Source: Micavibrio aeruginosavorus (lineage in GTDB: Bacteria; Pseudomonadota; Alphaproteobacteria; Micavibrionales; Micavibrionaceae). Taken from it: DNA of 47,322 nucleotides. The stretch covers positions 1 through 47,322 of the forward strand of contig QFOT01000002.1 of the NCBI GenBank assembly GCA_003241285.1. The letters run 5' to 3'. The position numbers were made by a program, and so were the translations under genes. Positions 33,653 to 41,851 of the stretch are shown here, piece after piece. Below the pieces are notes generated by a model that saw only the letters and a program-made list of their open reading frames with translations, did no database searches and had not been told where the DNA came from. Within the stretch, counting starts at the first letter, position 1. Every line of letters starts with the position of its first letter.

Positions 33653-34702
33653 ATGACCCAAAACAAAAAAATCGGTATCTGGCTTTTATCTGTCGCCCTG
33701 ATGGTCATGATAATGACCCTGATCGGAGCGATAACGCGCCTGACGGAAAGCGGCCTGTCGATAACTGAATGGAAGCCGATCACCGGCGCTATCCCGCCAA
33801 TCGGCGAGGCCGCATGGGCCGCCGAATTCGATAAATATAAAGCCACTCCCGAATTCGCGCAGAAACATTTCTGGATGACGGTTCAGGATTTCAAACAGAT
33901 ATATTTCTGGGAATGGCTGCACCGTTTCTGGGGTCGCCTGATCGGCATTGCCTATGCGGGCCCGCTGATTTTCTTCTTCATGCGCGGCTATATTCAGACA
34001 AAATCCGATCGCCTGAAATTATTCGGCTTATTCATCCTCGGCGGCATGCAAGGCGCGCTCGGCTGGTTTATGGTGAAATCCGGCCTTGTCGATGAACCAA
34101 GCGTATCTCATTATCGATTAGCAGCTCATCTTGCTCTCGCTTTACTCTTGTACTCTTTACTATTCTTACAAGGCATGGCGTTTATCCGCCGCGATAAAGC
34201 GCCGCTCGCCCTGCCCCGTGCTTCCTGCGCTTTGCAGATTCATGGCATTATTTCGCTAGCCTTGGTCTGCCTGACGATTTTATGGGGGGCCTTCACTGCC
34301 GGTCTTGATGCAGGAATGATTTACAATACTTTCCCGAAAATGGGGGCTGGGTTAGTACCGCCCGACATGTGGGCGCATTTCCCGAAATGGCTCAACCTAT
34401 TTGAAAATCACGCCAGTGTGCAATTCATGCATCGCCTGCTTGCGGTTTTGACAGGGCTCGTTGTACTGGCTTATGCAGCTCACGGCTTTAAATTCGACAG
34501 AAAACATTTTGGATTTATCGGCATCTGGGTCTGCGTTCAGATCATCTTAGGTATCGGTACTTTAATGATGTTCGGCGGTGAAAACCAAAAAGCCGCCATC
34601 CATATCGCGGCCACGCATCAATTCGGGGCAGTTATGCTGCTGACGATTACACTGCTGACGCTTTACCGGATTAAGCTTTCACGGGCCAAGATATCTTTAT
34701 AA
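33653..34702 (+). CDS. ctaA: Heme A synthase, COX15 type
   Basis: A 349-residue eight-helix membrane protein that oxidises heme O to heme A for cytochrome c oxidase. The four ligand-histidine motifs are present: WEWLHRFWGR, YRLAAHLAL, VQFMHRLLAV and IAATHQFGAV. The N-terminal half has the TRLTESGLSITEWKP signature of the alphaproteobacterial/mitochondrial COX15 form. Its 3' end overlaps the convergent glycosyltransferase gene by 40 bases. Together with ResB/CcsA it shows an aerobic cytochrome chain. Confidence 0.95.
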   Translation: MTQNKKIGIWLLSVALMVMIMTLIGAITRLTESGLSITEWKPITGAIPPIGEAAWAAEFDKYKATPEFAQKHFWMTVQDFKQIYFWEWLHRFWGRLIGIAYAGPLIFFFMRGYIQTKSDRLKLFGLFILGGMQGALGWFMVKSGLVDEPSVSHYRLAAHLALALLLYSLLFLQGMAFIRRDKAPLALPRASCALQIHGIISLALVCLTILWGAFTAGLDAGMIYNTFPKMGAGLVPPDMWAHFPKWLNLFENHASVQFMHRLLAVLTGLVVLAYAAHGFKFDRKHFGFIGIWVCVQIILGIGTLMMFGGENQKAAIHIAATHQFGAVMLLTITLLTLYRIKLSRAKISL

Positions 34703-35712
34703 AACTTCAAATAAGTCTCGACCGTTTTTTCCTTAGTAAACTCGCCAAGATATCTTTGATATCCATTTTCCGACAGCTTTCGTTGAAGCGTTTCGTTCGC
34801 GGATAATTCCCGCAAGGCTGATTTCAAACCGTCAACATCGTCAACGGCAAAAACGAGCGCATCTTCTTCGTCATGCACATACTGGCTCGGGCCTTCAGAA
34901 TTGGAAGTGATAAGCGGTACTTTATTCGCCCAGGCCTGTACGAAAACATTCCCGAATGGCTCATGACGCGACGGAACGCAAACAATATCGCTCGCCGCCA
35001 TTAAGGCCGCCCGGTCATTACGCCAGCCGAGAAAATGAATACGCTCGGGAATTCCAAGACTGCAGGACAATTCTTCCAATTCTTGTTGCAGCGGGCCGAC
35101 CCCGGCGATCCAGACATGGATATCCGGCAAATCCTCAACCGCCCGGATCAGGATATCAAGCGCCTTGTTTTCATGCAGCCTCGCCAGCGCCAGAACGATC
35201 ACCACTTTATCGGGAGTGCTCAGTTCTTCTCTTGAAACAGGCGCGGCACTTTCCGCCGGCGCATAATTATTGATGTGAACGACACGCGACGGCACAACAC
35301 CTTCGCGCAAAAGATAGGATTTTATATCCGGCGTATTGGCAATGAAATAGTCCGATGTTTTATAATATTTGAGATCGTAATACCCACCGAGCCGCGAAAC
35401 TTTCAGATATTTCCCGTCTTTCGACGCTGGAGTCTTAACTGTGCCCCGCGACATCCATGTCTGGACGATGACAGGATCGAAGTCCTTGATGATCTGCTTG
35501 AGTTTCCACGTTGTGTAGAAATCGACCTTACCACCGAAGGGTAGCGTATGAATTTTGATGCCGGCTTCTTCGAGCCTTGGGTTGCGGCCTTTATTGGCGC
35601 GGGCCGCGACTTCAATCTCGACGCCCGCTTCTTTCAAGGCAAGGCATGTGTCGATGAAAGCAGTTTCAGCCCCCCCTTGTTCCGCGCCCGCCATAACTTG
35701 CAGAACTTTCAC
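34663..35712 (-). CDS. Glycosyltransferase family 4 (GT-B)
   Basis: A 349-residue GT-B enzyme. The N-terminal domain has QVMAGAEQGGAETAF; the C-terminal domain has IHFLGWRNDRAALM, VCVPSRHEPFGN and then VQAWANKVPLITS, the nucleotide-sugar region. The usual E-x7-E motif appears as E-x7-Q (EPFGNVFVQ), a change in the second acid. The acceptor could be a surface polysaccharide or lipid A core. The start is GTG at 35712 overlapping the upstream gene's stop (GTGA), so the two are translationally coupled. Confidence 0.85.
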   Translation of the reverse strand: MKVLQVMAGAEQGGAETAFIDTCLALKEAGVEIEVAARANKGRNPRLEEAGIKIHTLPFGGKVDFYTTWKLKQIIKDFDPVIVQTWMSRGTVKTPASKDGKYLKVSRLGGYYDLKYYKTSDYFIANTPDIKSYLLREGVVPSRVVHINNYAPAESAAPVSREELSTPDKVVIVLALARLHENKALDILIRAVEDLPDIHVWIAGVGPLQQELEELSCSLGIPERIHFLGWRNDRAALMAASDIVCVPSRHEPFGNVFVQAWANKVPLITSNSEGPSQYVHDEEDALVFAVDDVDGLKSALRELSANETLQRKLSENGYQRYLGEFTKEKTVETYLKFYKDILARESLIR

Positions 35713-36269
35713 TTGGCCTCCAGAGGTTTATCGAGAGCCAGCGTTTGAACCAGAAGCTCTTTCAAGTCTTTATCCGTATCGTCCATAGTGCCGAGAAGTT
35801 TTTTGCATTCTTTCTTCTCAGTAATCGGAACCGACTTCATGCTTTTGCTTTTGAAAGCTACAGCCTCGTCTATTTTCTTGAGATAGCTTTTCGTTTCCAT
35901 CGGACTGGCGAAATCCTGCAGCTTGATCATCGTATCGAGCCGTTCCTTGGCATTTTTTAAAATGGGATCGATTGAAGCCTGCCATTCTCCGACACGTTTT
36001 TGCATGGCTACCGCAAATTCAGGATTATGCTTGCTGCATGACTCCGAAGCTTTTGTGATATTCTTGCGGACGTCTTCCACGGCGCGTATGACGCCATGGC
36101 TGTGACGGATAGCGGCGAATTGCTTTGTCTGGTTTTCACTTAACCCGTCGAGGATTTTCTTGCTGGCGACTTCCAGTTTGGTCAACGGCGTCTCAGTTTC
36201 TTTCTCAGCGGCGTAAGCCGCCGAAAAAGAGAACAGGAATAGAAACAGGGAAACGAGGCGTAATAGCAT
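35709..36269 (-). CDS. Secreted helical protein downstream of rne, unknown
   Basis: A 186-residue exported protein with signal peptide 1-20 (cleavage after AYA), starting at the ATG at 36269 rather than at 36296, because the shorter start gives a normal signal peptide and leaves 5 bases after the rne stop. The mature part is rich in Lys, Glu and Ala and predicted helical (KNAKERLDTMIKLQDF), with two cysteines. I find no family. It precedes the glycosyltransferase in one transcript. Confidence 0.7.
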   Translation of the reverse strand: MLLRLVSLFLFLFSFSAAYAAEKETETPLTKLEVASKKILDGLSENQTKQFAAIRHSHGVIRAVEDVRKNITKASESCSKHNPEFAVAMQKRVGEWQASIDPILKNAKERLDTMIKLQDFASPMETKSYLKKIDEAVAFKSKSMKSVPITEKKECKKLLGTMDDTDKDLKELLVQTLALDKPLEAK

Positions 36270-36274
36270 ATTTT

Positions 36275-39184
36275 CTATTCCACCAGACGGTTCCACCAGC
36301 CTTTTTTCTTCGAGCCATCCGCGTTTAAAGACGGGTCCTGTTTTTGCGCTTCGGCTTGCGTATCATTAGATGGCGATACAGCAACTGAGTCGGCTGAAGG
36401 CTGGGCAGTTTCGGCTTTGCGTGACGAGAATCTCTTTGCCTGGAATTTCGGCTTGGCCTCTGCTACGGGCTCAGGCTGAATCTGGTGCGCAGGCGTCACG
36501 TAAGCTGCTGGCTGCGCATCACTGCCGCCATTATCTTCCGGCGACCTGTCACCACGTTCTCGCCCGTTTCGGCCGCCCCTGCTTTTACCCGCACGATTGC
36601 CGCGACGCTTGTTATTGCGATCGCCTTTATCGCCGCGAGGCGTGTAATCCTTGCTATTGCCGTTATTCTGCTCATCGACAATTTCAGCCTCCTCTTCGTC
36701 GATATCATCGAACGGACTTGGAACGGCGACCGGTTTGGCAGCCGCCTGAGGGCGGGTATGTGCGTAATCGTTTTCGTCTTCGTCGTCAAAGCGAGCGCCT
36801 CTAGGGCTATCCGATATTTCCGCCTTGATCGATTCAACCTTGAAACCGGTTGGGGCGAGTTCATCATCAACCTTGATCATGACTTGGAAATTATAGCGGC
36901 GCTCGATGTCAGCCAGGACATTACGTTTATGATTGAGCATGTAGATCGCGATGGCATTCGGAATGGTAAGCTCGACCTGCTCGGCCTTGTTTTTAAATCC
37001 TTCTTCTTCGAGAGAACGCAGCGCCAGAATACAGGCGGAATCTACGGAACGAATAGAACCCACACCTTTACAATGCGGACATTTCTCGTACTGAGCTTCG
37101 GTCAGGGACGGATTAAGGCGCTGACGCGACAATTCCAAAAGACCGAAAGAAGAAATGCGGCCGACCTGGATGCGCGCACGATCACTTGACAGCGCATCTT
37201 TCAGACGACGTTCAACTTTGGAATTATTGCGGTGATCTTCCATATCGATAAAATCGATAACAACCAGTCCGCCAAGATCGCGCAGTCGCAATTGACGGGC
37301 CACTTCATCGGCGGCTTCCAAATTGGTTTTCAGCGCGGTTTCTTCAATATGGCGTTCTTTCGTCGCACGGCCTGAGTTAACATCGACGGAAACAAGCGCT
37401 TCCGTCGGGTTGATGACAAGGTAACCGCCTGATCTTAACGTGACTTGCGTTTCGCCAATCTCTGCAATCTGGTTTTCAACCTGGAAACGGTGGAAAAGCG
37501 GGATTTTCGCATCTGCATATTCGATAACTTTTTTGACATGGGACGGCATCAGCATCTTCATGAAGTTCTTGGCTTCCTTGAAGCCCGCCTCACCCTGAAC
37601 CTGGATATCCTCGATATCATTGCCGAAGATATCACGCACGGCGCGTTTGACGAGATTGCTCTCCTCGTAAATATTGGCTGGCGCAACCGATTGCAGCGTG
37701 AGCTCACGGATATTGTCCCATAGACGCATCAGGTAATCGAGGTCGCGCTTGATCTCGTCTTTTTCCCGTTGAACGCCGGCCGTTCTTAAAATAACCGACA
37801 TACCTTCCGGCACGCTCAGCTCTTTCAGGATCTCTCTCATGCGCTTACGCTCGGCAAAGCTCGCGATCTTGCGCGATACGCCGCCACCGCGCGGAGAGTT
37901 TGGCATCAATACACAGTAACGGCCCGGCAGGGACAGATATGTCGTAACAGCCGCGCCTTTATTACCGCGCTCTTCTTTTTGAACCTGTACCAGCATAATC
38001 TGGCCACGCTTGATAACTTCCTGAATTTTGTAGTTCTTGCGCAAATTGAAACGGAAAGGTTGATCCCCCTCGACGCCGTCGCCGCCGACCAGCTCGACGC
38101 GCTTGCTGCGGAAATTATGACGTCCACCTTTTTGGTTTCTGCGTCCGTTGCGATCGCCGCCGCGGCCTCCACGATCATTGACACGCTCAGCGCGTTCCGG
38201 GCGTTCGCTACGGTCTTCGCTACCATTACGGTCCCCGCGATCACGACCGCGACCACGGAAGCGACCACGTCCTCTGCGGCGTCGGCCAGAGCGATTATTT
38301 TTCTCTTCTTCTATAACTTCTTCGTTTTCGGCGCGGAACGCGACCCAGACGACTATATGCTCGACGCCATCTTCATCAGCCTGAGCGTCGGCCCGAATGC
38401 GGATGATCGCTTCGTTTTGCTCGACCAGGGATTTAACGATCGAACCTGTTTCCGCGTCGAATTTGAAAGCGTCGCCTTCTTCGGAGGTTTCATATTCCTG
38501 GGTTTCGGCATTAAAACTTGTGACCGGACGGTAAATCCACTCACGCAAGATTTTGATAGGCTCTTCTGCTTCTTCGCCGGATGCCTCTGAATTTGCTTCT
38601 GATAACTCATGATTTTCTTCAGCCAATTCATTATCGGCGTCATCGGACTCAGATTCGTCTTCTGATCCTGAATCGTTATTCTCTTCAATTTGAGACTGTG
38701 GTTCCTCTTGAGACTCTTCATAAGATGAATCATCTCCGCCGACCTCTTCAACAATCTCGTCTTCGCTGTCGTCGGCAGACTCTTCATTGTTCTGATCGGT
38801 ATTCTCTTCCGAAGGAGCCTCACCGCGCTCCATGGCCGCCAGCGCGGCCTCTTCTTCGGCGATCATGCGCTCTTCTTCAGCCGCCATTTGTTCCAGCATC
38901 GCTTTTTGCTCGGCAAGCAGGGCTTCGCGATCGGCAACTGGAATGCGGAAATAATCAGGGTGGATTTCTGAAAACGGCAGAAAGCCATGGCGGTTGCCGC
39001 CGAAATTAACGAAAGCTGCTTGCAGTGACGGCTCGACGCGCGTGACTTTGGCAAGGAAAATGCTCCCCTTTAATTGTTTGCGAACTTTGCTTTCATAGTC
39101 AAATTCGATCAGGCGGTTGCCATCGACGACGGCAACCCGTGTTTCTTCTGCATGGGTTGCATCGATCAGCATACGTTTAGTCAT
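36275..39184 (-). CDS. rne: Ribonuclease E/G
   Basis: A 969-residue endoribonuclease that starts RNA decay and rRNA/tRNA processing. The start at 39184 (MTKRMLIDATHAEE) has GGAG 8 bases upstream. The S1 domain is split: after the FVNFGGNRHGFLPFSEI segment come an acidic Glu/Asp/Ser-rich insert (about 100-215) and an Arg/Gly-rich one (about 300-370), as in other alphaproteobacteria. The DNase I-like core has VVIDFIDMEDHRN with the Mg-binding aspartates, and the Zn-link is CPHCKG. The C-terminal scaffold is disordered and ends GWWNRL, a typical alphaproteobacterial ending. Confidence 0.96.
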   Translation of the reverse strand: MTKRMLIDATHAEETRVAVVDGNRLIEFDYESKVRKQLKGSIFLAKVTRVEPSLQAAFVNFGGNRHGFLPFSEIHPDYFRIPVADREALLAEQKAMLEQMAAEEERMIAEEEAALAAMERGEAPSEENTDQNNEESADDSEDEIVEEVGGDDSSYEESQEEPQSQIEENNDSGSEDESESDDADNELAEENHELSEANSEASGEEAEEPIKILREWIYRPVTSFNAETQEYETSEEGDAFKFDAETGSIVKSLVEQNEAIIRIRADAQADEDGVEHIVVWVAFRAENEEVIEEEKNNRSGRRRRGRGRFRGRGRDRGDRNGSEDRSERPERAERVNDRGGRGGDRNGRRNQKGGRHNFRSKRVELVGGDGVEGDQPFRFNLRKNYKIQEVIKRGQIMLVQVQKEERGNKGAAVTTYLSLPGRYCVLMPNSPRGGGVSRKIASFAERKRMREILKELSVPEGMSVILRTAGVQREKDEIKRDLDYLMRLWDNIRELTLQSVAPANIYEESNLVKRAVRDIFGNDIEDIQVQGEAGFKEAKNFMKMLMPSHVKKVIEYADAKIPLFHRFQVENQIAEIGETQVTLRSGGYLVINPTEALVSVDVNSGRATKERHIEETALKTNLEAADEVARQLRLRDLGGLVVIDFIDMEDHRNNSKVERRLKDALSSDRARIQVGRISSFGLLELSRQRLNPSLTEAQYEKCPHCKGVGSIRSVDSACILALRSLEEEGFKNKAEQVELTIPNAIAIYMLNHKRNVLADIERRYNFQVMIKVDDELAPTGFKVESIKAEISDSPRGARFDDEDENDYAHTRPQAAAKPVAVPSPFDDIDEEEAEIVDEQNNGNSKDYTPRGDKGDRNNKRRGNRAGKSRGGRNGRERGDRSPEDNGGSDAQPAAYVTPAHQIQPEPVAEAKPKFQAKRFSSRKAETAQPSADSVAVSPSNDTQAEAQKQDPSLNADGSKKKGWWNRLVE

Positions 39185-39644
39185 GTGTAAAACTCCATAA
39201 TATGCGGACACGCTGCCAGGTCGCTCTCATCCCAGTTGCGACTGTAGAAGGAGGATGTGAAGACGGCGCGGAGGGTCCGCTTGTCAAAATAATTTATAAA
39301 TATGGAGTCCTGATGATGGCGAAAATGTCTGAACACTAAAATTCAGCTCTAAGCCAGCCGTCCCCGCTTTACAGATAAATCACCTGCGAAACGGTCTGGA
39401 AAGTCAAACGATCCTCGAACAATATCAGGACTTCCCAATTGAAACGCTACGGCTAGCGAAACCTTTCCTTAAAACGAAATACTAAAACCGTAACAGTCGC
39501 AATAAGAAGATATAGACTCTTTTTGCTCTCGACAATGAAAAAATTTAAAGCAATATGACAAAAATATTACAGGTGATGTTTGTTAACTCACCCATTTTTA
39601 TTGTATGATTTCCTTCTCTTCTGATCTATTCCTTCAGGAATCCC
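39185..39644. promoter_or_regulatory. Divergent rne / amiC intergenic region
   Basis: A 460-base gap with no gene. The first part (39185-39290) is the probable rne 5' leader, GC-rich with several short stems, which would suit autoregulation of RNase E as in E. coli, but no known leader motif is recognised. The part next to amiC (39500-39640) is AT-rich, promoter-like, with AGGAA before the amiC ATG. Confidence 0.5.
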
Positions 39645-40952
39645 ATGCGTTTTTTTCTTCTGCTGATCCCTTTTCTGTTTTTCTGCCTGCCTGCTTTTGC
39701 TCTTGAGGTGAACGGCGTGCGCTTTGGCACGCATGCGGACAAGCAAAGAATTGTCATAGAGCTTTCCAAGCCCGCTCCTTTCAAAGCCTATGTATTGGAA
39801 AATCCCTCACGCATTATCGTTGATCTACCGGATTTCAGCTGGAAAGTCGGCACGATCCAGAAACCCGTCAAAAGCGCGATTGCCGATATCCGCCACGGTA
39901 ACATAGGTAAGGGTCAGTCCCGCATAGTGCTCCAGGCAAATTCCGGCATTTCGATACTCTCCTCCTTTATTCTACCCAAAGATTCCAGCCAGCCGAGCCG
40001 TATCGTAATTGATTTCCGGCCCTCCGGCAGTTCCTCCATCCAGGCAAATAAGGATGAGCGTCCCCGCTCAGCAAGCACTGTCCAGAATCTGGCCGCTAAA
40101 TTCCCGCCTCCCGTGACCCCGCCAAAGCCGCAAAAGGCAAAATCAGTTGCTGCCCATGAAGCTGTAAAAAACAGCCAGAATCTTCATGAAGAAGCATTTG
40201 CTTACCGTGACATACCGTCCTTCGAGGAACAGCCACAGCCCAAAAACAGCCAGAAGCCTTTGATTATCATCGATCCGGGCCATGGCGGACAAGACCCTGG
40301 CGCACGGGCTGCAAACGGAGCGTATGAGAAAACAATCGTCCTCGCCGTAGCCATGGAGCTTAAACAACAACTGCTCAATAGCGGCCAGTATCGCGTCCAG
40401 ATGACACGCGACACCGATGTCTTTATTCCGTTGAAAGAGCGGGTCAAATTTGCAAGACGAAACGGAGGGGATCTATTTATCTCCCTTCACGCCGACTCTA
40501 TTTCAAACTCAACAGTTTCAGGCGCATCAGTTTATACGCTTTCCGATACCGCATCAGACAAGGAAGCTGAAAAACTTGCAGAACGCGAAAATAAATCCGA
40601 TGCCATTGCAGGGGTCAATCTTGCCGGACAGGACAATGATGTCGCTAATATTTTAATCGATCTGGCATCGAGGGACACCATGAATCAGTCCCGCTATCTT
40701 GCCAACACTGTCGTGACGACCATGCCCGGCAAGGGAGTGGAAATGCTGTCACGCAAACCACACCGCAGCGCAGGCTTTGCCGTTTTAAAAGCCATGGATA
40801 TTCCCTCCATTCTCGTTGAAATGGGATATCTGACGAATATGAATGAGGCGATGAAGCTTTCAACCAAGGAATATAGAGTAAAAGTCGCCAGGGGCTTAAA
40901 ATCTAGCGTCGATGCCTATTTCACAAAAGTCGCCAAACTGAATACGCCCTGA
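39645..40952 (+). CDS. amiC: N-acetylmuramoyl-L-alanine amidase (AmiC/AmiA type)
   Basis: A 435-residue periplasmic zinc amidase that cuts septal peptidoglycan. Signal peptide 1-19 (cleavage after AFA), AMIN domain about 22-130 (LEVNGVRFGTHADKQRIVIEL), a proline-rich linker, and an Amidase_3 domain from about 206: IIIDPGHGGQDPG with the first His, YEKTIVL with the Glu, ISLHADS with the second His, and ILVEMGYLTN with the catalytic Glu. Daughter-cell separation is the usual role. In many alphaproteobacteria a penicillin-binding protein gene follows; here small lipoprotein genes do. Confidence 0.95.
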   Translation: MRFFLLLIPFLFFCLPAFALEVNGVRFGTHADKQRIVIELSKPAPFKAYVLENPSRIIVDLPDFSWKVGTIQKPVKSAIADIRHGNIGKGQSRIVLQANSGISILSSFILPKDSSQPSRIVIDFRPSGSSSIQANKDERPRSASTVQNLAAKFPPPVTPPKPQKAKSVAAHEAVKNSQNLHEEAFAYRDIPSFEEQPQPKNSQKPLIIIDPGHGGQDPGARAANGAYEKTIVLAVAMELKQQLLNSGQYRVQMTRDTDVFIPLKERVKFARRNGGDLFISLHADSISNSTVSGASVYTLSDTASDKEAEKLAERENKSDAIAGVNLAGQDNDVANILIDLASRDTMNQSRYLANTVVTTMPGKGVEMLSRKPHRSAGFAVLKAMDIPSILVEMGYLTNMNEAMKLSTKEYRVKVARGLKSSVDAYFTKVAKLNTP

Positions 40953-41148
40953 ATATTTGCGATAACCAACCAAACATCTTCGGTATTTCTAAAAAGTTCC
41001 GTAAATAATTTTAATAAATGCTGAAAAATCTTTTAGTTACAGGCTTGAAGAGTAATTTGACTAGTGTATAAACATTACAGGTTTTGCTCTCTTCGAAGAG
41101 TAATTTCTTTAATTACATTAACCATCAACCTCTATGAGGATCTAATCC

Positions 41149-41337
41149 ATGAAAAAACTGATCGCTTCTTTGGCTCTCGTAGCTTCTGTTGCAGCTCTTG
41201 CTGCTTGTGATTCTGCTGGCGAAGGCTATGTCGACACACAACCTCCATACTCAACAGAGCGTACAGCTGGCGCAACTCAAGCTGCTGCTCCTGTTCAGTC
41301 TGCTGAGCCAGTATTCGAAAGAAAAGTTACTAAGTAA
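41149..41337 (+). CDS. 62-aa lipoprotein with C-terminal Lys
   Basis: A small lipoprotein: LAAC lipobox with Cys20 after a clean signal peptide, giving a 43-residue mature form rich in Ala, Ser, Thr and Gln and ending R-K-V-T-K. The +2 residue is Asp, which in E. coli favours inner-membrane retention but is less decisive in alphaproteobacteria. GAGG lies 10 bases before the ATG and a terminator follows, so it is a one-gene unit. It resembles the second lipoprotein (41581) in signal peptide and ending. A C-terminal Lys is the attachment residue of Braun lipoprotein. Confidence 0.8.
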   Translation: MKKLIASLALVASVAALAACDSAGEGYVDTQPPYSTERTAGATQAAAPVQSAEPVFERKVTK

Positions 41338-41358
41338 TTTTTTCGAAATATCGAATTT

Positions 41359-41392
41359 AAAAGGCTGTCCTGTATTCAGGCAGCCTTTTTTA
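41359..41392 (+). terminator. Rho-independent terminator after the 62-aa lipoprotein
   Basis: AAGGCTG ... CAGCCTT stem with a 13-base interior that can pair further (CCTG/CAGG), followed by TTTTTT; 22 bases after the stop. Confidence 0.92.
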
Positions 41393-41580
41393 ATGCCTTA
41401 AATAGCCAAGATCAACATGAGGCTTTTATGCAACATATCGGAACTTTTTCCTGATAACTGTGGCAAATCTGCAAATAGCCACTTGAATAACAAGAGCTTA
41501 ACCAGTAGCACTGAAAATATAATTCTTTGCACATTCGAAGAGAGTTCAAGGAAATATAAGAAACTTTAAGGAGACACACT

Positions 41581-41709
41581 ATGAAGAAACTCGCATTGGC
41601 TGTATGCCTGCTCGCTTCTGTTGCTGCGCTTTCTGCTTGCGAAACTGCAAACAGCAGCGAAACAACAACACACGGCAGCACAGTAATGGAAAAATCGGTT
41701 ACAAAGTAA
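41581..41709 (+). CDS. 42-aa lipoprotein with C-terminal Lys, second copy
   Basis: A very short lipoprotein: MKKLALAVCLLASVAAL signal, LSAC lipobox with Cys20, and a mature peptide of only 23 residues, mostly Ser/Thr, ending M-E-K-S-V-T-K. The ending matches the 41149 lipoprotein (K-V-T-K). AAGGAG lies 8 bases before the ATG and an own terminator follows. It is too short for most gene finders. Both small lipoproteins lie next to the L,D-transpeptidase gene. Confidence 0.8.
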   Translation: MKKLALAVCLLASVAALSACETANSSETTTHGSTVMEKSVTK

Positions 41710-41732
41710 TCCTTTTTTCTCTGCTAAAATTT

Positions 41733-41768
41733 AAAGACCGCTCCTCACCTGAGAAGCGGTCTTTTTAT
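41733..41768 (+). terminator. Rho-independent terminator after the 42-aa lipoprotein
   Basis: AAAGACCGCT ... AGCGGTCTTT, a ten-pair stem followed by TTATTTATTT; 23 bases after the stop. Confidence 0.92.
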
Positions 41769-41786
41769 TTATTTACCCTTATGCTT

Positions 41787-41831
41787 TCCCCGCGAAAGCG
41801 GGGATCTGAGATCCCTGTTTTTTACAGGGAT
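41787..41831. repeat. REP-like palindrome, copy 3, plus second hairpin
   Basis: TCCCCGCGAAAGCGGGGATCT (41787-41807), identical to copy 1, followed by ATCCCTGT-TTTTT-ACAGGGAT (41811-41831), an eight-pair stem. A third hairpin, GACCGACA/TGTCGGTC (41832-41853), reaches the stop codon of the convergent transpeptidase gene. Confidence 0.85.
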
Positions 41832-41851
41832 GACCGACAAAGAAATGTCGG

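Noticed and set aside
36370..38590. Several plus-strand frames opposite rne, some Ala/Thr or Arg/Pro-rich
   Set aside because: They mirror the low-complexity charged inserts of RNase E and have no independent support.
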